A stretch of 64,000 nucleotides of DNA from Platynereis dumerilii (lineage: Eukaryota; Annelida; Polychaeta; Phyllodocida; Nereididae). Location of the stretch: assembly GCA_026936325.1 (NCBI GenBank), contig JAPTHN010000001.1, positions 79,739,380-79,803,379 of the forward strand, in the 5' to 3' direction. A program made the position numbers and the translations under genes. Under the pieces are notes generated by a model. That model was given only the letters and a program-made list of their open reading frames with translations. It was not told where the DNA came from and searched no databases. Below are positions 50,460 to 62,600 of the stretch, one piece after another (the first letter of the stretch is position 1; each line of letters starts with the position of its first letter).

Positions 50460-51945
50460 AAGGTCATCCAAATTGCCCTTGACACCTCCAACATTGGGAC
50501 CAGAAGCATCAAAACCAAGGCCTGCTTGGCCCAAACAAAGTCATCCAAATTGCCCTTGAGACCTCCAACATTGGGACAAGAAGCACCAAAACCAAGGCCT
50601 GCTTGGCCCAAACAAGGTCATCCAAATTGCCGTTGAGACCTCCAATATTGGGAACAGAAGCATCAAAACCAAGGCCTGCTTGGCCCAAAAAAGGTCATCC
50701 AAATTGTCCTTGAGACCTCCAACGTTGGGACCAGAAGCATCAAGACCAGCTTTGCCAAAACAAGGTCATCCAATTTGCCATTGAAACTTCTAACAGTGGA
50801 CCAGAAGGCATAATAAACAAGGCCTGCTTGCCAGTGCTTGGCCCAAACAAAGTAATCTAAATTGCCCTTGAGACCTCCAACACTGGGACCAGAAGCATCA
50901 AAACCAATGCCTGCTTGGCCCAAACAAGATCATCCAAATTTCCCTTGAGACATCCAACATTGGGACCAGAAGCATATTGCCCTTGAAACTTCTAACACTG
51001 GACCACAAGGCATAATAAACAAGGCCTGCTTGGCCCATCCAAATTGCCCTTGAGACCTCCAACACTGGGAACAGAAGCATCAAAACCAATGCCTGCTTGG
51101 CCCAAAACAAGGTCATCCAAATTGCCCTTCAAACTTCTAACACTGGACCACAAGGCATAATAAACAAGGCCTGCTTGGCCCATCCAAATTGCCCTTGAGA
51201 CCTCCAACACTGGGACCAGAAGCATCAAAACCAGCTTTGCCAAAACAAGGTCATCCAAATTGCCCTTGAAACCTCCAACAATCGGACCAAAAGTATCAAA
51301 ACCAAGGCCAGCTTGGCCCAAACAAAGTCATCCAAATTGCCCTTGCGACATCCAACATTGGCACCAGAAGTATCAAAACCAAGACCTGCTTGGCCCAAAC
51401 AAAGTCATCCAAATTGCCCTTGAGACCTCCAACACTGGGACCAGAAGCATCAAAACCAAGGCCTGCTTGGCCCAAACAAAGTCATCCAAATTGCCCTTGA
51501 GACCTCCAACATTGGGACCAGAAGCATCAAAACCAAGGCCTGCTTGGCCCAAACAAGGTCATCCAATTTGCCATTGAAACTTCCAACACTGGACCAGAAG
51601 GCATAATAAACAAAATGTGCTTGGCCCAAACAAAGTCATCCAAACTGTCCTTGAGACCTCTAACATTGGGACCAGAAGCATCAAGACCAGCGTTGCCAAA
51701 ACAAGGTCATCCAATTTGCCATTGAAACTTCTAACAGTGGACCAGAAGGCATAATACACAAGGCCTGCTTGCCAGTGCTTGGCCCAAACTAAGTAATCTA
51801 AATTGCCCTTGAGTCCTCCAACATCGGAACCAGAAGCACCAAAACCAAGGCCTGCTTGGCCAAACAAGGTCATCCAATTTGCCACTGAAACTTCTAACAG
51901 CGGACAAAAAGGCATAATAAACAAGGCCTGCTTGGCCCAAAAACA
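50460..51945. repeat. 79-bp minisatellite, block 1
   Basis: Direct repeats of a unit of about 79 bp containing AAGGTCATCCAAATTGCCCT, CCTCCAACATTGGGACCAGA and GGCCTGCTTGGCCCAAACAA. A second unit type contains GAAACTTCTAACAGTGGACC and GGCATAATAAACAAGG. Because 79 is not a multiple of three, each unit shifts frame, so the open frames on both strands are not genes. The first unit begins within the LINE C-terminal reading frame. Confidence 0.95.
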
Positions 51946-53087
51946 TAGGCTGCGCAGCAGCAAACCTTCAGCGAATAACACCTTTATAAGATCACAATAA
52001 TATCGTAAAATTGGTATGTTTACGAAATTGCTTATAGGTATGCAATAGCGGTCGAGTAGTGGCCTTCAATTATCTCTATTTTCCCGCTGCCCTGCCATCT
52101 TCCCATCTGCTTGCCAGGATTTGTAAAATCAGGAAAAGGCTTTATTAGACTAATTTACGCATATTATGGTATAGTTTCATGCATGTACAAAGTATAGGTT
52201 ATGAGTTGTCGGTCGGTTGAAAACCAAAAAATATAACTCTGTTGTAATTTTCTGAAGTTTTTCTAATGATTCATAAAGTGTTATACGCATCAAAAAGCTC
52301 TGCTACATTGTATAGGTGACTTGTTTAGAAATTTGCATTACTGTATATGCAATTGTGGGCAAGTTTTGGCTGCAATATGAAAAAATTATTTGCAACATTT
52401 TTTCTCAATATTACACTATAGAATAGCCATCTGTCAGACCATGAAAAGGCACAAAGAGACCATATAAGCCACATCTGTACCAAACTTCATCCATATATAT
52501 GGAGTAGTGACCGGATGTTGGGCCAGAAACAAAAAAAAATTTTTATTATTTTTTTTTCAATGTTTCAAAAAGTATAAAGTATTTTCCATCAGATCTTTCA
52601 AAAGGCACAACTGGCCAATATGTGTACCAAACTTTATCAATGTACATGCAATAGTGACCCAGTCTTAGCCCAAATAACAAAAAAACATATGTTTTTATAT
52701 TTTTTCTCATTTTTTCAAAAAGTGTAGAATATCTGTCAATGAGACCATCAAAAGGCACAACTAGACCATATAGGCCACATGTGTACCAAATTTCATCCAT
52801 GCACATGCAATAATGACCGAGCCTTGGCCCCGAAACGAAAAAAAATAATTTTTATATTTTGTTAATTATTTCAAAAAGTATTTAAGATCTATTCATCAGA
52901 CCATCAAAAGGCACAACTAGACCATACAGGCTAGATGTGTACCAAATTTCATCCACGTACATTCAATAGAGGCTGAGTGCTGGGCCGGAAACAATCTATC
53001 CGCCCGACCGCCCGGCGGACGGACAGCATTTTTACCACCCAGTGATTACAATACCTTCTTCGAACTTCATTAGCTGAAGGAAAAAAG
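51946..53087. mobile_element. 1.14-kb interspersed repeat inside the minisatellite
   Basis: Begins ATAGGCTGCGCAGCAGCAAA and ends TTCGAACTTCATTAGCTGAA plus an A run. CCTTCAGCGAA near the start is mirrored by TTAGCTGAAGG at the end. The interior at 52437-52990 has about four diverged units of roughly 155 bp (AAAAGGCACAACTAGACCAT, TGTGTACCAAATTTCATCCA). A shortened copy is at 12751-12977, supporting a mobile unit. Confidence 0.8.
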
Positions 53088-56000
53088 TCATCCAAATTGC
53101 CCTTGAGACCCCCAACAGTGGGACCAGAAACATCAAAACCAAGACTAGCTTTGCCAAAACAAGGTCATACCTTAAAACTTCTAACAGTGGACCAGAAGGC
53201 ATAATCAACAAGGCCTGCTTGGCCCAAAAAAGACCTCCAACAGTGGGACCAAAAGCATCAAAACCAAGACCAGCTTTGCCAAAACAAGGTCATCCATATT
53301 GACCTTAAAACTTCTAACAGTGGACCAGAAGGCATAATCAACAAGGCCTGCTTGGCACAAAAAAGTCATCCAAATTGCCCTTGAGACCTCCAACAGTGGG
53401 ACCAGAAGCATCATAACTAAGACCAGTTTTCCCCAAAGTTGTCCAAATTGCCCTTGAAACCTCCATCACTGGGACCAGAAGCATCAAAACCAAGACCAGC
53501 GTTGCCAAACAAGGTCATGCAAATTGCCCTTGAGACCTCCAACATTGGGACCAGAAGCACCAAAACCAAGGCCTGCTTGGCCAAACAAGGTCATCCAATT
53601 TGCCATTGAAACTTCTAACAGCGGACCAGAAGGCATAATAAACAAGGCCTGCTTGGCCCAAACAAGGTCATCCAAATTGCCCTTGAGACCTCCAACACTG
53701 GGACCAGAAGCATCAAAACCAAGGCCTGCTTGGCCCAAACAAGGTCATCCAAATTGCCCTTGAGACCTCCAACACTGGGACCAGAAGCATCAAAACCAAG
53801 GCCTGCTTGGCCCAAACAAGGTCATCCAAATTGCCCTTGAAACCTCCAACACTGGGACCAGAAGCATCAAAACCTGGGCCTGCTTGGCCCAAACAAGGTC
53901 ATCCAAATTCCCCTTGAGACCTCTAATATTGGTCATCAAAATTGCCATTGAAGGCTCTAACATTGGGACAAGAAGCATTAAAATCCAGGGCCTGCTTGGC
54001 CCAGAGTTATACAAATTGCCATTGAGACCTCCAACATTGGGACCAGAAGCTTCAAAACTAATGCCTGGTTGGCCCAAACAAAGTCATCCAAACTGTCCTT
54101 GAGACCTCTAACATTGGGACCAGAAGCATCAAGACCAGCGTTGCCAAAACAAGGTCATCCAATTTGCCATTGAAACTTCTAACAGTGGACCAGAAGGCAT
54201 AATAAACAAGGCCTGCTTGCCAGTGCTTGGCCCAAACAAAGTAATCTAAACTGCCCTTGAGTCCTCCAACATCGGGACCGAAAGCACCAAAACCAAGACC
54301 AGCTGTGCCAAAACAAGGTCATCCAAATTGCACTGAAACTTCTGACAGTGGACCAGAAGGCATAATAAACAAGGCCTGCTTGGCCCAAACAAAGTCATCC
54401 AAATTGCCTTTGAGACCTCCAACAGTGGGACCAGAAGCATCAAAACCAAGACCAGCTTTGCCAAAACAAGGTCATCCATATTGACCTTAAAACTTCTAAC
54501 AGTGGACCAGAAGGCATAATCAACAAGGCCTGCTTGGCCCAAAAAAGGTCATCCAAATTGCCCTTGAGACCTCCAACATTCAGAGCAGAAGCATCAAAAC
54601 CAAGACCAGCATTACCAAAACAAGGTCATCCAAATTGTCCTTGGTTTTGATGCGTCTGATCCCAATGTTGGAGGTCTCAAGGGTAATTTGGATGACCTTT
54701 TTTGGGGAAAGCAGGCCTTGGTTTTGACACTTCGGATCCAATTGTTGGAGGTCTCAAAGGCAATTGGGATGACATTGTTTGGGACAAGCAGGCCTTGGTT
54801 TTGATGCTTCGGGTCCCAGTGTTGGACGACTCAAGGGCAATATGCTTCTGGCCCCAATGTTGGAGGTCTCAAGGGCAATTCGGATGATCTTGTTTGGGCA
54901 AAGTAGGCCTTGACACCTCCAACATTGGGACCAGAAGCATCAAAACCAAGGCCTGCTTGGCCCAAACAAAGTCATCCAAATTGCCCTTCAAACCTTCAAC
55001 ACTGGGACCAGAAGCATCAAAACCAAGGCCTGCTTGGCCCATACATGGTCATCCAAATTGTCCTTGAGACCTCCAACATTGGGACCAGAAGCATCAAGAC
55101 CAGCCTTGCTAAAACAAGGTCTTCCAATTTGCCATTGAAATTTCCAACACTGGACCAGAAGGCATAATAAACAAGGCCTGCTTGGCCCAAAGTCATCCAA
55201 ATTGCCCTTGAGACCTCCAACATTGGGACCAGAAGCATTAAAACTAAGGCCTGCTTGGCCCAAAACAGGTCATGCAAATTGCCCTTGAGACTTTCAACAT
55301 TGGGACCAGAAGCATAAGAACTAAGACCAGCATTACCAAAACAAGGTCATCCAAATTGTCCTTGGTTTTGATGCGTCTGATCCCAATGTTGGAGGTCTCA
55401 AGGGTAATTTGGATGACCTTTTTTGGGGAAAGCAGGCCTTGGTTTTGACACTTCGGATCCAATTGTTGGAGGTCTCAAAGGCAATTGGGATGACATTGTT
55501 TGGGACAAGCAGGCCTTGGTTTGGATGCTTCTGGTCCCAATGTTGGAGGTGTCAATACCTGCTTGGCCCAAACAAGATCATCCAAATTGCCCTTGAGACC
55601 TCCAACATTGGGACCAGAAGCATATTGCCCTTGAGTCGTCCAACACTGGGACCAGAAACATCAAAACCAAGACCAGCCTTACCCAAACAAAGTCATCTCA
55701 ATTGTCCTTGAGACCTCCAACATTGAGCCCAGAAGCATCAAAACCAAGGCCTGCTTGGCCCAAACAAGGTCATCCAAATTGCCCTTGAGACCTCCAACAC
55801 TGGGACCAGAAGCATCAAAACCAATGCCTGCTTGGCCCAAACAAGGTCATCCAAATTTCCCTTGAGACCTCCAACATTGGGACCAGAAGCATCAAGACCA
55901 GCTTTGCCAAAACAAGGTCATCCAAATTGCCCTTGAGACCTCCAACATTGGGACCAGAAGCATATTGCCCTTGAGTCGTCCAACACTGGGACCAGAAACA

Positions 56001-56820
56001 TCAAAACCAAGACCAGCCTTACCCAAACAAAGTCATCTCAATTGTCCTTGAGACCTCCAACATTGAGCCCAGAAGCATCAAAACCTACGCCTGCTTGGCC
56101 CAAACAAGGTCATCCAAATTCCCCTTGAGACCTCCAACATCGGGACCAGAAGTACCAAGACCAGCTTTGCCAAAACAAGGTCATCCAATTTGCCATTGAA
56201 ACTTCTAACAGTGGACCAGAAGGCATAATAAACAAGGCCTGCTTGGCCCAAACAAAGTCATCCAAATTGCCCTTGAGACCTCCAACATTGAGACCAGAAG
56301 CATCAAAACCAAGGCCTGCTTGGCCAACATCAAGCCATCTAAATTGCCCTCGAGACCTCCAACATTGGCACCAGAAGCATATTGCCCTTGAGACCTCCAA
56401 CAATGGGACCAGAAGCTTCAAAACCAAGGCCTGCTTGGCCCATACATAGTCATCCAAATTGTCCTTGAGACCTCCAACATTGGGACCAGAAGCATCAAGA
56501 CCAGCTTTGCCAAAACAAGGTCATCCAATTTGCCATTGAAACTTCCAACACTGGACCAGAAGGCATAATAAACAAGGCCTGCTTGGCCCAAACAAGGTCA
56601 TCCAAATTCACCTTGAGACCTCCAATATTGGGACCAGAAGCATCAAAACCAAGGCCTGCTTGGCCCAAACAAAGTCATCCAAATTGCCCTTGAGACCTCC
56701 AATACTGGGACCAGAAGCATCAAAATCAAGGCCTGCTTGGCCCAAACAAGTCATCCAAATTGGGCTTGTGACCTGCAACATTGGGACCAGAAGCACCAAA
56801 ACAAAGCCCTTTTAAGCTAA
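53088..56820. repeat. 79-bp minisatellite, block 2, with inverted blocks
   Basis: Continues the array of block 1. Bases 54640-54908 and 55357-55553 run in the opposite orientation. A 198-bp segment is duplicated exactly or nearly so (54604-54801 and 55325-55522), as is a 165-bp segment (55581-55745 and 55921-56085). The array decays at about 56750-56840. Confidence 0.93.
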
Positions 56821-57056
56821 GAAAATTCCTTTGAGACCTCCAACACCACAGTGCCAATTATGTTTGCTCATTTTGTAGTCATTATCAATCAAAAGTTACA
56901 ATTATTTGATGACATTCACATGCTGTCAGGGTTACAGCAGTTTAATATAATTACAAAATAATTTCATAAGGCAAAAACACAGGAATGGACTTTTATCCGG
57001 TCGACAGAGACAATCGCCCAGGAAAATTAACAATCTTTGAAGTTTATATTTACCAT

Positions 57057-59601
57057 TTTATTCATGGAGTAACAACATATGCCTATATTGTTTCATATAG
57101 GCACACCAAACATTAACATCATATCAACATTGATGAACAACTAATAACAAATGATCAAGCACTCAAATATTCAAGCCTATATAATAATTGAAATTAACAC
57201 AAAGGTGGCTGCTGACCATTCAAGACATGCCATAACAATTGTGCAATGACAATACTGATCTTAAATTACAACTTTTTATTTGGCCGTTTCATCGAGGACT
57301 GTCAGTGTCAGGTGTCAACATATTTTAAAAAGTGTAGAAGTCTCATAGTCATCCATTCAGTTACATTGATCATATCAAAATTATAAATTTATATATTCTC
57401 CCAGTCATTTTCACAGCTAAAAAGATGTGCTGAAAGACCTTCATTTGTCTCTTTCTGCAACAGCTAACTTTTTCAAATAAAACAGAGGAAAAACAAGCAA
57501 TAAGGTATCTATATTTACCCTGAAATATAGACTGTGTACACAGCCGTATGTCACACTGGAGTCCTGTTGATCTACAATTATGAACTCTGTGTTTACAAAG
57601 AACTCATGACATAGACCTCGTCTACTTCATCTAGATGAACTCATGAAAACAATGCAAACGGCAAATTAATTGGAAGTGCAGTCTACTTTCTTTGATTCTG
57701 ATATTGCAGGGCATCACCAGGAAGGTAAAAATACATCTGCAGTTAGGATTTTGTTCAATTAGACTAAAATCTATCAGTAGGTTGTCTACCTTTTAAGTAA
57801 AATATCAGTGGACAACAACATGAACGAGACTATGAGACTTTCACACATGACAATTGCAATTATTTCCCTATAACATATGCATATATATTTGAATAAACAT
57901 ACTCCCTAACATATCATAATCTTACATTAATACATGTGTCAACTCTATTTACTGCAGTATACCAAAGTCACTAGAATGACAACCTGGCATGCGATAACAA
58001 ACAAAGAGGTTTTAAACCAAAATAACAACAAAATATTTTGAGCTTAAACTGCCAAAAATATCAGCTTAGGCATCATCAATAGATTAATAATAAATTTTAC
58101 AACAAAGCAAGACCACATATTCATCAACTGGGATTCTGTTACGCATCCTTTCTGAATGTTTCACAAGAACTCGGGATGCTATTAATAGCATCCCGAGTTG
58201 AATCAATATCATCTGACAATTTAACTATTTCCAATTGAGTCCATATCATTCTACCTTTTTCAATTACAAATAACTTCATGGCTCAGGAGTAACAAGCAAA
58301 ATATGCTGCCGACCTAAATCTGTGAGACTTTTAATAACACTTTTTAGAGTACAATCAATCAGTTTGTTGCTATTTTTTGTTTTGTAAGTATTTTGTGCAA
58401 AATATCCAACATTTTTCTTGGCCTAAGGAGAATTTCTTCTTTGTGAAATAAATGGATAATAAAAACTAACTAACTGCTTGGGATTGCATCTGCTACTAAG
58501 CAGGGACTACCACACATCGTATTGCGAAACACTCATGACATTATATCACATGTAAGCCATGAACTAGCCAAGCAATACTAACATCACTAAGTTACATTAA
58601 CTATTATGTAATAGCTGTGGCACTGAGCTCACTAGCTTAATGTGCACATTCATTTTGTGCCACTTCACAGTCAACCATCTTCTTCCAACTCTTAAAATAT
58701 ATTGCAACAAATATATCACAGTCATTCGAACCAGGTTACATCAATAACACATCATATCACACGACAACACACGTCTGTTTTTCAAGCTGGGGCCGGTACT
58801 CAATATATAGTCAACTTTCTGAACAGGGTGAGCATGTGTCTGATTGCAGAACGCGATGTAGTAAGTTGTCTTCTTATGCTCGGCCCTTTTTCAACACAAA
58901 TCGGTGGCGATGGGCTAGTGCGGAGACTGCCGACAATTGTAGTGCCAGGGCTCACAGACGATCAACAACCATAGGCTTACCATCCCCGAAAACGAATACA
59001 TTTTGACTCACACAATCATACCATTACCAAAATCGTCCAGAATACAGAGGCCCCTGCCTTTCTACTGTCTTTGGTGGAGACGTCACCTCGAATTCCTCAG
59101 AGCGCAATTTCATACTAAACCATTACATTTGTGCAGCAGGAAGGTGGTGACATAACCCAAGTCTATCTTATAACAGGGGTGTCTCATAGTGCAGGACCAA
59201 TACATGTTAGACTAAAAGTTGTTACAAAAATAATGGAAGTTATATACAGGCAAAAATACCCCAAAAATTTCACCTTCTACATCTACACCATCACACATTG
59301 TACCTTGTACTAAAAACATCTAAGCACCTAAATTGGTATTAGTGGACTGACTTGAAAATAATCGTCAATCTTCACACAAATAAAGATCATTTGTTCGAAG
59401 TATGAACTTGCGTATTCACAAAATAATTATATATTTGGTGGGTCACAAAATATAACATTTGGCATCATTAATTGCTGTAGTGGTGTTTGCGATTTCACAA
59501 AAATGAACTAGATTCATGTAATTACATTACATAGATAATTTGAATGTATAACATTTATATTATATACACAGATCACAAGTTCAACACAGACTTTGTCGAG
59601 T
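57057..59601 (-). other. AGL: Proposed AGL 3' untranslated region
   Basis: No gene or repeat array lies between the AGL stop codon and the minisatellite. AATAAA hexamers on the minus strand lie at 57275-57280 and 57057-57062 (TTTATT on plus). The extent is inferred from these; no transcript evidence is available. The region includes the palindrome at 58168-58199. Confidence 0.45.
58168..58199. repeat. Perfect 32-bp palindrome in the likely AGL 3' UTR
   Basis: AACTCGGGATGCTATT followed immediately by its exact reverse complement AATAGCATCCCGAGTT. On an RNA it would form a hairpin with little or no loop. It stands out from the AT-rich surroundings. Confidence 0.92.
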
Positions 59602-62600
59602 TCACTTCTTACTACTTTCAAGTTTTTCTAAGTCGTACATAGTCTCCAGGACGCATCCCACGCTCCAGGCCTGTGCTTCACAGCTGTCATGACAAGGCTG
59701 AAAGAGACACAAAGGCTTAATACATAAGAAATACAAATTCCGGTAAACTGTATTATGGATGGATGATTGGGGCTTTAGGTCCTGTATTTATGCACTTGGT
59801 CTTGGTAGGCTAACGAGGACAGGAGGAGGACACAGCAATGAGGTGAAGGATGATTGAAACAGCCGTCCAACAAAGGTCCAGATGACCCGACAAGAGCTGG
59901 ATTAGAACCCTGGACCAGCAGTTGGCAACTTCGCTACTACAAGACCAATGAGATTAACTGTATTAACAATTTGCCATAATCGTCAGGAATCCCATCAAAT
60001 AAATGGTGATACAAATGACATTAACTGGAGATATTATCTTCCAAATCCAAAATAATGACATTGCACTCGTGCAGAAGGCTGTAGCTTTGCAGTACACTTA
60101 AATAAATTACTTTGTTTTCTCAAAATTTGCCGAATTCGAACTGTTCCGAGTCAAAAGTCTGACTCAGTGACATTCCCTTTGAGTAAAGGGTGAAACCCTG
60201 GAAAATGTTGGTATTTTCTTCATGGGAAATAACAACTTTCGAGAACAACAATCTGCAGATTGCAAAACGAGTAAAATCATGAACGTACCGAACCATCCTT
60301 GTTGGTCAGTTCGGGCAGAGACTTCCAGGGGGAGTTTCTCAGGTGGACGTAGTGAGCTGACAAAGTGCGTTTGATGAATCCTGTAGTTTGCGCAAGTCTC
60401 CCTGGATTATTCTTCTCCAGCTTTGTAGCAAAATAAAGCTTTGCTCTCAAGAAATAGCCAATAGGCCACACCCATTCCTAAAATGAATAACCAATCAGTT
60501 TCCAAATAATAACAGCCAAACTAACATTAAGTCACCACAAGTTTACTAGATATATGACCAAATACTCATATAAAATACTTACGGGCCCCTGATGATAGTT
60601 ATAGCCGTTTGTGTAATCACTGTTTATGTAGTTGCCATTGTATGCCCAATCACTGCAAGACAAATTTGTAATTTTCATTTCTTTGAAGCCACAATGAATG
60701 GATGGATCATTGGGACTTTACTTCCTGTACTTATGCACTTGCTAGGCTAATTAGGACAGGAGGGGGTTGTTGGTGACCAAGCTGAAACTGGATTCCTTAT
60801 GATAACATAAACCAGTTGGAAAAAAATCAGCTAGATGTATGTCAATTTTGATCTCAACTGTATCTCACCTCGGATCAAGTGTTTTCATGCCCAATGGTCC
60901 TAGCAGCAGTTTTTCCACGTTGTCTAAAGCTGCCCACGCTCTCTCTGGTGTGAACAATTCTGGAGCCTAAGCCAAAATAATAACCTCATGTTAAATAAAG
61001 TATATAGATTTGCGAATGACTCCTAATTCAACCCATACTGATTTTTCACGGCATCAAGAATTGTTTGTTTAATACATGTCTAGCAAATAGATGTCCTGTT
61101 TTATTTTGCAAGGAATAAGCTGATAGATAGATAGATGTGGTAAAATACCGATATTAAATAAAATTCACTTGACTTGACTTCAGCTCTCTAAGCCCAGTTC
61201 CGAACATTCACAAGGGTTTAAAAATAGTAGTCAAGTGTTAACAAGAACCCAGGGGTTCAAAATGGAGGTGGTGTGTTGTCGAAGTTCACATCCCCAAATC
61301 CGACAAAAATGTAATTAAAAATTCAGTTAGTTATGAAATGTGCTCAAGAATCAAGTACACTTTAAAAACAAACTTTCACAAACTCAGACCAGATGTAGAT
61401 TCAGAAAAAAGTTTAAGAACAACATTGCGACTTACCACAGTCATAGTGACGGGGAAATTAGGGCGGAGTTGATAATCAGCCCAGACCTGAGAGGCACCAA
61501 CACTGTCTTTGTAGATGGCTCTTCTGTTAACAAGATCAGGGCGAGGTTCAGAGGGATCAGCAGTGCCGTTTACCCAGAAATACTTCTCAAAGTTATCCTG
61601 GATCAACTTGCCCCAATCGTTGAAAGACACTGCAATTTTCTGGCCTGAAAAGTTCAACACTTTTGTTACACTCCCCTAGCAGTATAGCTAACAAAAGCAT
61701 GCAACATGCAGAAGGAGTAAGGACGGGGGTTCAAATCCCTCTTTTGGTCATATCAAAAGAGTTGGATTGTTCAGAGGTTATCACTACTACAATGTCCAGT
61801 AAAACTTCAGCATGACCTGCTGTTATTCCAAAGTACACATGATTATTTCTTCATTTTTATTACCATCTAGTTCACTTATACCATATAGCAACACTTCGGT
61901 GAAGATAACATTTGTGTAGTATGTTACTCAATTTAATCATGAGAGGAACCATTGATACCATATACTAACCATTCACATCTTTGTAAACCCCTGTATAAGG
62001 GTATTTCTCCTTGCCAGCCAGTTCAGCAAGCCAGCTCACAGTCGACTTGCAAAGACCTATCAATTCTACAGCTGACCCATCTCTGAAATTGCCAAAAATA
62101 TAAACTGCAGTCAGATACATGTGTAAATTCATAACCTCTACACTACATATTCTATGATAATCCATTCTTCACATCTCTATGGACGGATAATTGGAGCTTT
62201 ACATCCTGTATTTATGCACTCTTTTGTCAGCCCAGTTAGCTCAGTCAGTAGAGCACTCGCCTCACAAGCGAGGGACCCGGGTTCAATCCCCAGGCTGGTC
62301 ATCATGTCATTCCACGGCATTGGCGTTAGCATCAGACATTAATTGGAGGTGCGGTTGGCTCAGCTGTAAATAAGTCTCTGACTTAGTCTGGTTACCCACG
62401 TTAAATAACATCTACCTTTACCTTCACCTTACTCTGGTAGGTTAATTAGGTCAGTAGGATGGCAATAAGGCAGAGGCTGATTGAAACTCCTGCCCAACAA
62501 GGGACCAGGTGGTCAAGCCAGGGCTGTAATCTAACATCATCTTACGATTACGCAATAAAATGATAACTATCATATATTACCTTGGGGTGGCAGGCTTTCC

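Noticed and set aside
50394-56799. Many open frames on both strands (e.g. GQAGLGFDASGP-type proteins)
   Set aside because: They are translations of the 79-bp minisatellite; the unit length shifts frame and both strands are open.
58702-58974. 90-codon plus-strand frame
   Set aside because: Lies antisense in the likely AGL 3' UTR, with no domain or codon bias.
62226-62300. Possible tRNA-Val (CAC) gene
   Set aside because: The boxes and anticodon arm are good, but the acceptor stem pairs poorly and a SINE body with flanking duplications follows.
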